In this document: piece by piece, positions 8,967 to 17,990 of the stretch
Layout: each line of letters starts with the position of its first letter
Position numbering within the stretch: the first letter of the stretch is position 1
NCBI RefSeq assembly: GCF_022835695.1
Contig: NZ_BQUV01000001.1
Span: 186,001-250,000 of the forward strand
Source: Bradyrhizobium sp. Ce-3
GTDB taxonomy: Bacteria > Pseudomonadota > Alphaproteobacteria > Rhizobiales > Xanthobacteraceae
Length of the DNA stretch: 64,000 bases
Direction of reading: 5' to 3'
Translations under genes and position numbers: made by a program
The notes under the pieces: model-generated
Database searches by the model: none
What the model saw: only the letters and a program-made list of their open reading frames with translations
Told to the model about the DNA's origin: nothing

Positions 8967-9662
8967 CTACTCCTGCTTCTGCAGCACCGTGATGTGCAGA
9001 CGGCGGCGGATTGCCATGCCCTGGCGCCGGTAGAGCGCGATCGCCGAGACGTTGCTGGTGAAGACGTGCAGGAATGGAAGTTCGCCGCGCGCCACGATCT
9101 GGCCGGCGACCGCCGACAGCAGCGCTTGCGCATAGCCGCGGCCGCGGTGGTCCGGATGCACGCAGACCGCGGTCATCTCGGTATAATTGCCCGGCTTCAT
9201 CCGTTCCCCGGTCATCGCGACCAGTTCGCCACCGACACGAATGCCGAGGAAGGTGCCGAGTTCATGGGTTCGCGCGCTGAACGGTCCGGGTTTTGTCAGC
9301 TCCGTCAGCGCCATCATCTCGGGAACGTCGGCGGCGCCGAGCCTGACGATCTCGACGCCCGGCAGAGAAAACTCTGCCGGCGTGCCGATCATCTGCTCGC
9401 CGGTCTCCGCCAGCAGCACCTTGAAGTCAGGCGGCACCGGAACAGGATCGGGCGTGAACAGCACCGCGATCTCAGGTCCCGACAGCAGCGCGCCGAGCGC
9501 GGCAAAGCTGCCCGGCGACATGTCGACCATGTCGGCGAAGGGCGCGATCGCGACCGGAAAGCGCCTAGCATCGGCCCCCCCTTGTGCGAGGTCCCGCTGC
9601 CGCGTGGTCAGCGCGCCCCAGATCGGGCGATCGAGTGGATGAATGGGCGGACCTTCGGACAT
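8967..9662 (-). CDS. GNAT-family N-acetyltransferase
   Basis: 231 residues. The C-terminal half (about 125-231) is a GNAT fold with acetyl-CoA motif A visible as VHPDHRGRGYAQALL and a closing YRRQGM block. The N-terminal half is a less conserved extension found in GCN5-related FR47-like proteins. The start at 9662 has an AGGAG site about 10 bp upstream; the longer frame to 9893 is low-complexity and rejected. The acceptor substrate is unknown. Confidence 0.88.
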   Translation of the reverse strand: MSEGPPIHPLDRPIWGALTTRQRDLAQGGADARRFPVAIAPFADMVDMSPGSFAALGALLSGPEIAVLFTPDPVPVPPDFKVLLAETGEQMIGTPAEFSLPGVEIVRLGAADVPEMMALTELTKPGPFSARTHELGTFLGIRVGGELVAMTGERMKPGNYTEMTAVCVHPDHRGRGYAQALLSAVAGQIVARGELPFLHVFTSNVSAIALYRRQGMAIRRRLHITVLQKQE

Positions 9663-9786
9663 TCGGCGCTTCGCTCCTGATTTTTCCGGAGCAGAGCAAG
9701 AAGCCGCGGCGAAATCCAGCACGGCGTGATGTGGTTGCGGCTCACAATCACGCCAGCGGGATCTCCGTCTCCGGTCGGAGCGGCCC

Positions 9787-10461
9787 TTACGCCACCTTGA
9801 GGCAGAGCTCGGTACCACCCTTGAGCGGCAGCGTGATCGACACGAAGCCGTTCTGGGGATCGCGCACGAACTCCAGAAAATCCGCCTCGGCATTGTCGTT
9901 CATGACATAGCCGCCGACGCGAAGCTGCGGAGCGACGATCTCGATCACCTGGCGCGCCAGCGTCGGTCCCTTGTCGCCCGGCCAGCCGTCGATCAGGATG
10001 AAGTCGACGGGACCGCCGAGATCGCGCAGCGTCTTGCGGGCATCGCCCTCGCGGATTTCGGCGTAATCGGCGAGGCCGGCCTCGGCGAGATTGCGCTTCG
10101 CCGTTGCGACCTTCGCCGGCACGATCTCCGATCCGATCACCGTGCCCCCGCCATTGTCGCGCATCGCGGCCGCGAAATACAGCGTCGACATCCCGACAGA
10201 CGTCGCGAACTCAGCGACGCGCCTGGCACGCAGGCCGCGGCACAGCAGATAGATCAATTCACCCTGCTCCGGATGGATCGAGAAGCCCTGCTCGGCATAG
10301 TCCTGCGGGTCCCGGCTCATCGGCGGATTGCCGCGCAGGCCCCGGGCCGGACTGGGGCGCGTGACCTGGAGGCGCGCGATGACGGTGGCAACGCGGGCGT
10401 CGGTGATCGCGCTGTGCGGTTCGGCGTTGTACATGAAAGGTCTCGCTTTCGACTGGGTCAT
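9787..10461 (-). CDS. Class I SAM-dependent O-methyltransferase
   Basis: 224 residues. The SAM-binding pocket is seen as AEFATSVGMSTLYFA, the acidic strand-2 end as VIGSEI, and FILIDGWPGDK at strand 4, as in the catechol-O-methyltransferase-like O-methyltransferase_3 group. Its ATG overlaps the stop codon of the PadR gene by 4 bp (ATGA), so translation is coupled and PadR probably regulates its own operon. An internal ATG at 10434 is an alternative start. The substrate is not identifiable. Confidence 0.87.
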   Translation of the reverse strand: MTQSKARPFMYNAEPHSAITDARVATVIARLQVTRPSPARGLRGNPPMSRDPQDYAEQGFSIHPEQGELIYLLCRGLRARRVAEFATSVGMSTLYFAAAMRDNGGGTVIGSEIVPAKVATAKRNLAEAGLADYAEIREGDARKTLRDLGGPVDFILIDGWPGDKGPTLARQVIEIVAPQLRVGGYVMNDNAEADFLEFVRDPQNGFVSITLPLKGGTELCLKVA

Positions 10462-11090
10462 TGCTGGAGGATTTCTGCCGCAGCGCGGTCCAGTATCTTC
10501 GCGATCCGCCGCGCCTCGGCGGCATCGCAGCCGCGCTTCTGGCGCAGCGCGCTCTTCAGCGCATGACGTGCGCGGTGCACGTCGTCGGACGCGTCGCCAT
10601 CGAGATCGCTGACGCCGGCGAAGGCCTCGCGCACCTCTTCCATGCGGCGGCCGATCCGCGACAGTGCTTCGAGAATGGTATCGGCGGTGGCGCGGTTCTC
10701 GCCGAGATGCGCCTTGCCCTGCTCGGTGATGCTGTAGAGCTTGCGCGCCGCGTCCTGGGTGACGCTGGCATGGCCGATCTCCTCGAGGAAGGTCAGGGCC
10801 GGATAGATCACGCCCGGGCTCGGGCTGTAGAAGCCGTCCGACCGCTCCTCGATTTTCTTGATCAGCTCATAGCCGTGCGCCGGCTGCTCGCCGAGCAGCG
10901 CTAGGATCACGAGTTGCAGATCCTGCGACGAAAGCCGCCGCGATCCGGGAAAATCGCCGCCGCCACCGCGCCCGAAGAAGCCAGGGCCGCCGCGGCCGAA
11001 GCGAGGACCGCCCCGGCCGTGCCGGCCCATGGCGAAGAAGCCAAACCGGAAACCGTCATCGTCACGGTCGCGAAACATCGATCGTCTCAT
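10458..11090 (-). CDS. PadR-family transcriptional regulator
   Basis: 210 residues: a glycine-, phenylalanine- and arginine-rich N-terminal tail (about 15-45; GRHGRGGPRFGRGG), then the PadR winged helix (about 50-130; LSSQDLQLVILALLGEQPAHGYEL ... SPGVIYPALTFLEE), then a helical C-terminal dimerisation segment. The ATG at 11090 was chosen because TAAGGAAAT lies 5 to 13 bp upstream. PadR proteins repress by binding dyads near their promoters; such a dyad lies at 11113-11126. It heads an operon with the methyltransferase. Confidence 0.9.
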   Translation of the reverse strand: MRRSMFRDRDDDGFRFGFFAMGRHGRGGPRFGRGGPGFFGRGGGGDFPGSRRLSSQDLQLVILALLGEQPAHGYELIKKIEERSDGFYSPSPGVIYPALTFLEEIGHASVTQDAARKLYSITEQGKAHLGENRATADTILEALSRIGRRMEEVREAFAGVSDLDGDASDDVHRARHALKSALRQKRGCDAAEARRIAKILDRAAAEILQQ

Positions 11091-11112
11091 TGTCCATTTC
11101 CTTACTGAAAAC

Positions 11113-11126
11113 ATATCTTACGATAT
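11113..11126. promoter_or_regulatory. Putative PadR operator
   Basis: Perfect inverted repeat ATATC-TTAC-GATAT, 23 bp upstream of the PadR start codon, in an AT-rich pocket of an otherwise GC-rich region. Confidence 0.55.
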
Positions 11127-11277
11127 ATCTCTAGATGGAACTGCGACAACCCACATTTTCGTGAGGCTCAGGGACGAGCGGCGACCGACGCCACTCCGGA
11201 ACAGGGCGGCATACGTCGGGCTTGCCCGTCTTCGCGCTGCTGGCTTATGGCTCTGAGGCCCTCCAGCCCTCCGTCTC

Positions 11278-11631
11278 ATGCGCCCAAAAACCTTCGAAGC
11301 TCATTGCCTGCGCCTGCCCGCCGCCACCAAGGTGGTGCAATGGGAGGGCACGTCGGTGTTCAAGGTCGGCGGCAAGATGTTCGCACTGGCCGGCGGCTAC
11401 ATCGAGAGCACCGGCGGCTTCATGTTCAAGACCTCGAACATGGCCTACGAGTTGCTGATCGAGCAGGGCCTGGCGCGGCCGGCGCCGTATCTGGCGCGCG
11501 CCAAATGGGTGCAGCTGATCGGCAACGACGCCCTGCCCGACCCCGAGCTCAAGGCCTATCTCGACCAGGCACATGCGCTGATCGCCGGAAAGCTGACGCG
11601 GAAGTCGCGCAAGGCGCTTGGGTTCGATTGA
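11278..11631 (+). CDS. MmcQ/YjbR-family DNA-binding-fold protein
   Basis: 117 residues. The order TFEAHCLRLPAATKVVQWEG, VFKVGGKMFAL, a KTSNMAYELL block and a final YLARAKWVQL strand fits the MmcQ/YjbR family, which has a CyaY-like double-wing fold. The family is thought to bind DNA but its role is unknown. It is monocistronic and converges with the histidine phosphatase. Confidence 0.85.
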   Translation: MRPKTFEAHCLRLPAATKVVQWEGTSVFKVGGKMFALAGGYIESTGGFMFKTSNMAYELLIEQGLARPAPYLARAKWVQLIGNDALPDPELKAYLDQAHALIAGKLTRKSRKALGFD

Positions 11632-11641
11632 GCCGCGCGGC

Positions 11642-12211
11642 TCAGCTGCTCCCCAGCGGCTTGTCGGAATCACCCGACAGCAATTTCGGGAACAGCTCCT
11701 TGAAGGCGAACTTGTCGTCGCCCTTGGCGCGGTCGAAGCGCAGCACGACGTCGAAGCGGTTGCCCTCCCACTTGGTCGGCGGCTTGCCCTTGCTGACCGG
11801 GATCAGCGGCAGGATGTCGGAGATGATCGCCTTGTGCTCCCAGCACAGCAGCACGACGCCCTTCAGCGCCAGCACCGCAGGCACCAGCCGCGGCTCATCA
11901 CCCTTGCCAAAGCTTTCGTTCGGGGCCAGGCCGCGACGCGCGGCGAGCGCCGAGATGGTCTCGGCCGGACGGCTCGACGGCGGTTGATTGGGCGTGCTGC
12001 CGGGCGTCGCAGCATAGATCGCATCGGGCTTGGCATAGTCGCCGCCGGTGAGATCGGTGCCGAACAACGCGGTCCAGGCGCCGGCACGTTCCCAGCCGCG
12101 CAGTACCAGCGACTCGGTATCGGAAACACCGTCCGCGGTGAAGCCCGGTCCCGGCCAGCCATCATCAGGTTTCTCGGCATGACGGATGATGAAGAGCGTG
12201 AGCGCGTCCAT
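11642..12211 (-). CDS. Histidine phosphatase superfamily protein
   Basis: 189 residues. The start TLFIIRHAEKP carries the RHG-type phosphohistidine motif (Arg-His then Glu), and a later histidine in CWEHK fits the second catalytic His of the branch-1 fold. This points to a small phosphomonoesterase or mutase-like enzyme; the usual internal phosphatase residues are not all evident, so the substrate is open. A GGAGAGG ribosome site supports the ATG at 12211. Confidence 0.78.
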   Translation of the reverse strand: MDALTLFIIRHAEKPDDGWPGPGFTADGVSDTESLVLRGWERAGAWTALFGTDLTGGDYAKPDAIYAATPGSTPNQPPSSRPAETISALAARRGLAPNESFGKGDEPRLVPAVLALKGVVLLCWEHKAIISDILPLIPVSKGKPPTKWEGNRFDVVLRFDRAKGDDKFAFKELFPKLLSGDSDKPLGSS

Positions 12212-12298
12212 GGGCGGCCTCTCCGGACAGGATATTGGGGATACGGTGTCGGCGACGTCGATCCTAGCTCCGATACAGCCTCTGGTTGATGAACGACA

Positions 12299-13264
12299 TC
12301 ACAATTTGCGAAAACTTGAGCGGTACTGCGCCGGCGACACACCGAGCCGTTCGGTGAACACGATGCGCATCCGGTCGGCCGAGCCGAAGCCGCAGTCGAA
12401 CGCGACCGCCTTCAGCGGCCGGTCCGAGCCCTCGAGCAGCCGGCGCGCGGCGTCGACCCGGGCGCGCTCGACGAACTCGTGCGGCGTGATGCCGGTCTCC
12501 TGCGCGAAGGCGCGGCCGAAATTGCGCACGCTCATGCCGACGGCATCGGCCAGCGATTGCAGCGTGTGGCGCTCGCCGACATGCTGCATGACATGGGCCT
12601 GCGCGCGCGCGATCGGCGAATCCTCGTCGACCGGCGCGGTGAGATAGGGACTGAACTGCGATTGCCCGCCCTGGCGCTGCGCCACCACGACCAGCCGCTT
12701 GGCCACCGCGACCGCCACCTGCGGCCCATGACGCTCGGCGACCAGCGCCAGGCCGAGATCGATGCCCGCGGTGACGCCGGCCGAGGTCATCAGTCTGCCG
12801 TCACGGATATAGATCCGGTCGAAGATCACCTCGGCAGCCGGAAAGCACGCCGCCAGACGCTGCGCATTCTGCCAGTGGGTCGTCACCTTGTGGCCGTCGA
12901 GCAGCCCGGCATGGCCGAGCGCGAAGGCGCCGGTGCAGATCGAACCGTAGAGCTCGGCGCGCGCAGGCGCTCCGCGCAGCCAGTGCGTCAGCGCCGGATC
13001 CGGCCCGGCATCGGGCAATGCCGGCCCGCCGGCAACGAGCAGGATGTCGAACTTCTCCTTCGCCTCATCGAAACTGAGATCGGCCGAAATCTTCATGCCG
13101 TTCGATGCGCGCAGCGGTTCGCGGCTGGCGCCGACCAGCACCGTCTCATAGCCGTCGCCGTCGGCGACAAAGCCGTTGGTTTCCGCGAACACGTCGACGG
13201 GACCGGCGACGTCCAGCGCCTGAACCCCTTCGTGAATCGCGATCGCGACTTTCTGAACCGCCAT
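12299..13264 (-). CDS. GlxA-type AraC regulator with DJ-1/PfpI domain
   Basis: 321 residues: a DJ-1/PfpI class I amidotransferase-like domain (about 5-190) with the nucleophile-elbow sequence SICTGAFALG, followed by a two-helix-turn-helix AraC domain (about 215-318, ending with FGSADRMRIVFTERLGVSP). These proteins act as transcriptional regulators; the amidase-like domain senses a small effector. An AGGGAGAAGG ribosome site precedes the ATG. It diverges from the HD hydrolase at 13472, its probable target. Confidence 0.92.
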   Translation of the reverse strand: MAVQKVAIAIHEGVQALDVAGPVDVFAETNGFVADGDGYETVLVGASREPLRASNGMKISADLSFDEAKEKFDILLVAGGPALPDAGPDPALTHWLRGAPARAELYGSICTGAFALGHAGLLDGHKVTTHWQNAQRLAACFPAAEVIFDRIYIRDGRLMTSAGVTAGIDLGLALVAERHGPQVAVAVAKRLVVVAQRQGGQSQFSPYLTAPVDEDSPIARAQAHVMQHVGERHTLQSLADAVGMSVRNFGRAFAQETGITPHEFVERARVDAARRLLEGSDRPLKAVAFDCGFGSADRMRIVFTERLGVSPAQYRSSFRKL

Positions 13265-13471
13265 GCCTTCTCCCTGCCCGCTGGCGCGAAACGACGTCTG
13301 GTTGGCCCGATCCGGCGGCGCGCGATCGTTGCGGGATCAGGCCAGGACGGGCGACAAGCACAGCACGGATCACGCCACCCGGCGATCCGCACCCACCGCA
13401 GAGACGGGCGCTGGCGCCTCGCGTGTTCGCACGCCACGGCCTCGTCTTGCCACATCGAGGAGCGTCTTGAA

Positions 13472-14113
13472 ATGACCGAGATCATCGCCGGCATCCGCGT
13501 ACCCGACAGCGCGATGGCCCGCGCCGCCACCCAGCTGGTGCGCGATACCGAGGACGATTTGCTCTACAACCACAGCCGCCGCGTGTTCTTCTGGGGCGCG
13601 CTGACCGGCAACCGCCGCAAGCTGCAATTCGATCCCGAGCTGCTCTATATCGGCGCCATGTTCCACGACATGGGCCTCACCGCTGCGCATGCGAGCCCCG
13701 ATCTGCGCTTCGAGGTCGACGGTGCCAACGCTGCGCGCGATTTCCTCAAAAGCTACGGTGTGCCGGAGCGCGACATCGAGGACGTCTGGACTTCGATCGC
13801 ACTGCACACCACGCCCGGTGTCCCCGAGCATATGCGTCCGACCATTGCGCTGGTCACCGCCGGCGTCGAGATGGACGTGCTCGGCATCGCCTATGACGAT
13901 TTCTCGCACGAGCACCGCGACCATGTCTGTTCGCATCATCCGCGCGAGGCGAACTTCAAGGAGAACATCATCGATCATTTCGCCAGCGGCACCATCAAGA
14001 AGCCGCTGACCACCTTCGGCAACGTCAAGGCCGACGTGCTGGCGCTGAAGGACATGAACTACACAAGGGTGAACTTCTGCTCGATCATCCTCGGCTCGAA
14101 ATGGCCGACATAG
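13472..14113 (+). CDS. HD-domain hydrolase, cyanamide-hydratase-like
   Basis: 213 residues of a single HD phosphohydrolase fold. The metal ligands are visible as NHSRRVFFWG (first His) and MFHDMGL (the HD pair), with downstream histidines in SIALHTTPG. The NHSxRVxxWG start resembles the fungal cyanamide hydratase / Ddi2 group, so a small nitrile- or urea-like substrate is possible but unproven. Several histidine/cysteine residues cluster near 151-158 (DHVCSHHP). A GAGGAGCG ribosome site lies 8 bp upstream. Divergent GlxA probably regulates it. Confidence 0.85.
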   Translation: MTEIIAGIRVPDSAMARAATQLVRDTEDDLLYNHSRRVFFWGALTGNRRKLQFDPELLYIGAMFHDMGLTAAHASPDLRFEVDGANAARDFLKSYGVPERDIEDVWTSIALHTTPGVPEHMRPTIALVTAGVEMDVLGIAYDDFSHEHRDHVCSHHPREANFKENIIDHFASGTIKKPLTTFGNVKADVLALKDMNYTRVNFCSIILGSKWPT

Positions 14114-14136
14114 CCGCGCATCTCAAGCCGGGACGA

Positions 14137-14586
14137 TCATGACCAGCGCTGGTCCGGTCCGACATCCTGGCCACCCGCCCTGAGCGCGAGCCGGCCCAGG
14201 TAGTGCGCCCAACCCTTGGCATGGCTCGCGCACTGCTCGGCGTTCGGCAGGCCGCTATGGGTCATGCGGAGCAGCGTGCCGTTGCCCTGCTCCTTCAGGT
14301 CGATCTCGATCAGACTCGATCCCGGCGGCACTTCGGCGCCATCCTCCCAGCCGAAACTGTAGGCCAGACGGTGCACCGGCACGACCTCGCGGAACGCGCC
14401 GCGCGCAACCTTTGCAGGGTCGCCGGCGACGCCCTTGAGCAGATAGAGCCCGCCGGGATGCAGCTCGGTTTCGGCCTCGAGCCCCATCCAGCTTATGATC
14501 TTCTGTGGATCGGTCAGGAACGCGAACACGGTTGCGGGCGGGGCCGCGATCTGGATCTCGCGTTGAACGATGAAAGCTTCAGTCAT
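14137..14586 (-). CDS. SRPBCC (AHSA1-like) protein
   Basis: 149 residues with the helix-grip START fold: VQREIQIAAPPATVFAFLTDPQKIISWMG at the start and the terminal helix CASHAKGWAHYLGRLAL. AHSA1-like members bind hydrophobic ligands; no catalytic residues are known for the family. A GGAGA site lies 9 bp before the ATG at 14586, better than the upstream ATG at 14601. Its start lies 41 bp from the divergent cyclase gene. Confidence 0.88.
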   Translation of the reverse strand: MTEAFIVQREIQIAAPPATVFAFLTDPQKIISWMGLEAETELHPGGLYLLKGVAGDPAKVARGAFREVVPVHRLAYSFGWEDGAEVPPGSSLIEIDLKEQGNGTLLRMTHSGLPNAEQCASHAKGWAHYLGRLALRAGGQDVGPDQRWS

Positions 14587-14627
14587 CGATCCATTCTCCA
14601 TTGACGGTGGGTCTTCAGGGATAATTC

Positions 14628-15758
14628 GTGACAAGGGTGGCGCATCAACCCCATGATGGGGTGGTGAAGCAATTGTCCTCGACACTGAGCTGGCTGGTCG
14701 ACGCCGCGGCCGAGACCGCAGGCGCCAACCGGTTGCTGGCGGACCTCGGCAGCCATCTTATCACGGATGGCCTGCCGCTTGCCGGCGGCGCGCTGACGCT
14801 CGAAGTTCCGCACCCGCTGATTGCACGGCGCACCTGGCTGTGGCGCGCCGGCAATGGCGAGGTCATCGAGGCGCTCGGTTTCGCGCCGGAACAACCCTTT
14901 GCAATGCCCGATATGGTCGGATCCGGCGATGCCGGCCGGCGCTGGCTGACTGGCCTCGCGCCCGGCCCGATCCACGAGGACACGATCGGAACGCGACCCG
15001 ATGGCCCGACGCTGAGCTGGATCGGGACCCGCGCCTTCAAGCCGGCGGAGGCGGATCAATTGCGCGAAGCGGCGCGTTTCACGGCCGCGCCGCTCGCCGC
15101 GCTCGCGGCGCGCGCGACACTGACGGCGGCGCTGGAGGCCTATCTCGGGCGGCGCAGCGCGGCGCGCGTGCTGGCTTCGCCCTTGCGGCGCAACACCGGA
15201 GAAACCATCCGCGCGGCGCTGCTGTTTGCCGATCTGCGCGGCTTCACTGCGCTGTCCGAAAGCCATCCGCCGGCCGAGGTGATCGCGGCGCTCGACGCCT
15301 GGTTCGACCGTATCGCCGGCGCGATCCATGCCTTCGGGGGCGAGGTGCTGAAATTCATCGGCGACGGCCTGCTCGCGATCTTTCCGGTCACCACGAGCGC
15401 GCGCAGCGCCTGCGAGGCGGCGTTGCGCGCGGTCTCGGCGGCGCGCGTCGGCATGGCGCATCTCGACATTGAGCGGCGCAAGCAGGGCCTGCCGCCGCTG
15501 CCGTTCGGCGCGGCGCTGCATCTCGGCGAGGTGCATTGGGGCAATATCGGCGCAGCCGACCGGCTCGACTTCACCGCGATCGGCGCCGCGGTCAATCTGG
15601 TCAGCCGGCTGGAAGGCCTGTGCAAGCCGCTGGAGCAGAGCGTGCTGGTCTCGGAAGCGCTCGCCGCGGAAACCGAGACGCCGCTGGTCGCACTCGGCAC
15701 CCATGAGCTGCGCGGCATCGCACGGCCCTGCGCGGTCTTCACTCTGGCGGAGGGCTGA
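14628..15758 (+). CDS. Class III adenylate cyclase
   Basis: 376 residues. The C-terminal catalytic domain (about 192-375) has both metal-binding aspartates (D202 in FADLRGF; D246 in IGDGLLAIF), the adenine-selecting Lys/Asp pair (K242, D314) and the transition-state Asn/Arg (N323, R327), so ATP-to-cAMP activity is expected. The first 190 residues form an uncharacterised, probably sensory, domain without membrane segments. The start is GTG at 14628 with CAGGGA upstream; no in-frame ATG occurs before residue 93. Confidence 0.92.
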   Translation: MTRVAHQPHDGVVKQLSSTLSWLVDAAAETAGANRLLADLGSHLITDGLPLAGGALTLEVPHPLIARRTWLWRAGNGEVIEALGFAPEQPFAMPDMVGSGDAGRRWLTGLAPGPIHEDTIGTRPDGPTLSWIGTRAFKPAEADQLREAARFTAAPLAALAARATLTAALEAYLGRRSAARVLASPLRRNTGETIRAALLFADLRGFTALSESHPPAEVIAALDAWFDRIAGAIHAFGGEVLKFIGDGLLAIFPVTTSARSACEAALRAVSAARVGMAHLDIERRKQGLPPLPFGAALHLGEVHWGNIGAADRLDFTAIGAAVNLVSRLEGLCKPLEQSVLVSEALAAETETPLVALGTHELRGIARPCAVFTLAEG

Positions 15759-15763
15759 GCCGG

Positions 15764-16012
15764 TCATCGGAACAGGCGCAACCACGGCGCCAGATGAAAG
15801 GCGCTCATCAGCGCATACATCGCGACCATGCCCTGCAATGAGAACGATCCCTGCATGGCGCCGCAGACCATGTCGGCCGGCGCCAGCGCGGCGGCCAGCG
15901 CCATGACCGCGAAGGTCGGCGCCGCCGCCAGCGACAGCCAGCGCGCCGCCGTCGAACCGCGTCCGCCCAGCCTGCCCTTCAACCAATCGTCACGTGTTTC
16001 GATACCGCTCAT
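15764..16012 (-). CDS. Small membrane protein of unknown function
   Basis: 82 residues with a charged N terminus (MSGIETRDDWLKG) and two hydrophobic segments (about 23-45 and 55-75). I do not recognise the family. The ATG at 16012 is preceded by a GAGAG sequence. It converges with the cyclase gene (5 bp apart) and diverges from the winged-helix regulator at 16105; the intervening 92 bp carry the shared GACA-N4-TGTC element. Confidence 0.65.
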   Translation of the reverse strand: MSGIETRDDWLKGRLGGRGSTAARWLSLAAAPTFAVMALAAALAPADMVCGAMQGSFSLQGMVAMYALMSAFHLAPWLRLFR

Positions 16013-16079
16013 CGTTCGATCTCTCTGGAGATGATCCATGTCGTCATGTGCTAGGTTAGGACCGGGCCTCGGAGGGCGA

Positions 16080-16101
16080 GAGTGACAAGTGTGTCGGGAT
16101 T
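16080..16101. promoter_or_regulatory. Shared 22-bp element containing GACA-N4-TGTC dyad (copy 1)
   Basis: The 22 bases here are identical to those at 40156-40177. The dyad itself is GACA-AGTG-TGTC at 16084-16095. Both copies lie between divergent genes. It ends 3 bp before the start codon at 16105 and also overlaps its GGGA ribosome site, so binding here would block translation initiation or transcription of that gene. Confidence 0.5.
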
Positions 16102-16104
16102 CGA

Positions 16105-17325
16105 ATGGACTCGCTGATTACAGCTGCGGCGCGCGCGCTCGCAGCGGGTGATCCCCTCGGCGCACTGAAACGGGTGGCCCTGCGCGACGATGCGCCGGCG
16201 CTGGCGCTGCGCGGCATCGCGATGGCCCGGCTCGGCGATTTCGCGCGCGCCAAGGAGCTGCTGCGGCGCGCCGGCCGCGCCTTCGGTCCGCGGGAAGCGA
16301 TCGCGCGGGCGCGTTGCGTGGTGGCTGAGGCCGAGATCGCGCTGGTGTCGCGCGATCTCTCCTTTCCCGGCAAGAGCCTCGCTGCGGCGCGCGCCACGCT
16401 TGCGGCGCGTGGCGATGCACTCAACGCCGCGCACGCCGGCTATCTGGAAATCCGCCGCCTGCTCTTGATCGGGAGCCTCGATGCGGCCGAGCGCATGCTT
16501 GACGACCTCGACCCGACGCCGTTCCCGCCGGCGCTGCGGGTCGGGCATGAGCTGGTCGTCGCCGGAATCGCAATGCGGCGGCTGCGGACGAAGCCAGCAC
16601 GCGAGGCGCTGGCACGCGCAAGGGATGCCGCACGGCGCGCCCGCATCGCCGCGCTTGCGGCCGAGGTCGAAAGCACCGCTCAGCTGCTCGCCACGCCCGC
16701 GGCACGCCTGATCGCGCGCGGCAGCGAACGGCCGCTGCTGCTCGACGAGGTCGAGGCCCTGATGGCATCCAAGGCACTCGTCGTCGATGCCTGCCGCTAT
16801 GTCGTCCGCGATCGCGGCACCACGATCTCGCTGACGCGGCGGCCGGTGCTGTTCGCGCTCGCCCGCGCGCTCGGCGAGGCCTGGCCGCAGGACGTGTCGC
16901 GCGGCACGCTGATCGCGCGCGCCTTTCGCGGCAAGCACGCCGATGAATCCCACCGTGCGCGGCTGCGGGTCGAGATCGGACGGCTGCGCCGGGCCTTGCT
17001 GCCGCTCGCGGATCTCAGCGCCACGCCCGACGGCTTCGTGCTGGAGCCGCACGGCCGCCGCGAGGTCACCGTGCTGGCGCTGCCGGTCGAGGAGGAGCAT
17101 GCGGCGGTGCTGGCGTTCCTCGCCGACGGCGAGGCCTGGTCGAGCTCGGCGCTGTCGGTGGCGCTGGGCGCGAGCCAGCGCACCGTGCAGCGTGCGCTCG
17201 ACGCGCTGGCCGCCACGGGCAAGGTGCAGTCGGTCGGCCGCGCCCGCGCGCGGCGCTGGATGACGCCCCCTGTGCCGGGATTCACGACGACGTTGTTACT
17301 CCCTGCCCCGCTGCCGAACGGCTAG
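16105..17325 (+). CDS. Transcriptional regulator with helical-repeat N-terminus and two winged helices
   Basis: 406 residues. Residues 1-215 are alanine/arginine-rich helical repeats resembling TPR units. Residues about 230-325 look like an OmpR/SARP-type winged helix (TRRPVLFALARALGEAWPQDVSRGTLI ... RLRVEIGRLRRAL). A second DNA-binding helix-turn-helix follows near 340-390 (SSALSVALGASQRTVQRALDALAATGKVQSVG). I know of no characterised member. It lies 28 bp upstream of the beta-propeller gene, probably in one operon, and divergent from a small membrane protein. Confidence 0.75.
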   Translation: MDSLITAAARALAAGDPLGALKRVALRDDAPALALRGIAMARLGDFARAKELLRRAGRAFGPREAIARARCVVAEAEIALVSRDLSFPGKSLAAARATLAARGDALNAAHAGYLEIRRLLLIGSLDAAERMLDDLDPTPFPPALRVGHELVVAGIAMRRLRTKPAREALARARDAARRARIAALAAEVESTAQLLATPAARLIARGSERPLLLDEVEALMASKALVVDACRYVVRDRGTTISLTRRPVLFALARALGEAWPQDVSRGTLIARAFRGKHADESHRARLRVEIGRLRRALLPLADLSATPDGFVLEPHGRREVTVLALPVEEEHAAVLAFLADGEAWSSSALSVALGASQRTVQRALDALAATGKVQSVGRARARRWMTPPVPGFTTTLLLPAPLPNG

Positions 17326-17353
17326 CATCGGGCGGCAATCAAAGGAGCGCCGC

Positions 17354-17989
17354 ATGAAGAAGTCCGAGGCCGAGATCATCCGGGAATATGCCTTCGAGGG
17401 CGTCGAGAGCGTCGGCGGCGTCAGCTTCGACGGCGAGCAGGTCTGGTTCGCAGCCGGTGGCCAGCTGGTCGCCTTCGATCCCGACAGCGGCGACACCACC
17501 CGCACCCTCGACATCGCGGCCCATGCCGGCACCGCCTTCGACGGCAAGCACCTCTATCAGATCGCCGAGGACCGCATCCTGAAGATCGAACCGAACAGCG
17601 GGCGCGTGGTGTCCACCATCCCCTCGCCCGGCGGCGGCCGCGACTCCGGCCTCGCCTGGGCGGAAGGCTCGCTGTGGGTCGGCCAGTATCGCGACCGCAC
17701 CATCGTTCAGGTCGATCCGGACACCGGCAAGGTTCTGCGCACCATCGAGAGCAACCGGTTCGTCACCGGCGTCTCCTGGGTCGATGGCGAGCTCTGGCAC
17801 GGCACCTGGGAAGAGGACCAGAGCGATGTCCGCCGCATCGATCCGCAGACCGGCGAGGTCATGGAACGGCTGGAGATGCCGCAGGGCGTATTCGTCTCCG
17901 GGCTCGAGTCCGACGGCAAGGACCGCTTCTTCTGCGGCAGCGGCTCGACCAACAACAAGGTGCGCGCGATCCGGCGGCCGAAGCGCTAG
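17354..17989 (+). CDS. Beta-propeller protein, glutamine-cyclotransferase/Vgb-like
   Basis: 211 residues made of five repeats ending in motifs such as LVAFDPDSGD, ILKIEPNSGR, IVQVDPDTGK and VRRIDPQTGE. This is the blade pattern of glutamine cyclotransferase and virginiamycin-lyase-like propellers, but no signal peptide or known catalytic glutamate is evident, so it may bind rather than cleave. AAAGGAG precedes the ATG. It follows the winged-helix regulator closely. Confidence 0.78.
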   Translation: MKKSEAEIIREYAFEGVESVGGVSFDGEQVWFAAGGQLVAFDPDSGDTTRTLDIAAHAGTAFDGKHLYQIAEDRILKIEPNSGRVVSTIPSPGGGRDSGLAWAEGSLWVGQYRDRTIVQVDPDTGKVLRTIESNRFVTGVSWVDGELWHGTWEEDQSDVRRIDPQTGEVMERLEMPQGVFVSGLESDGKDRFFCGSGSTNNKVRAIRRPKR

Positions 17990-17990
17990 C

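Noticed and set aside
16082-16117. An 11-codon GTG-started frame overlapping the start of the winged-helix regulator gene.
   Set aside because: It begins inside the shared 22-bp element, lacks its own ribosome site, and in the second copy the frame continues differently, so a leader peptide is unsupported.
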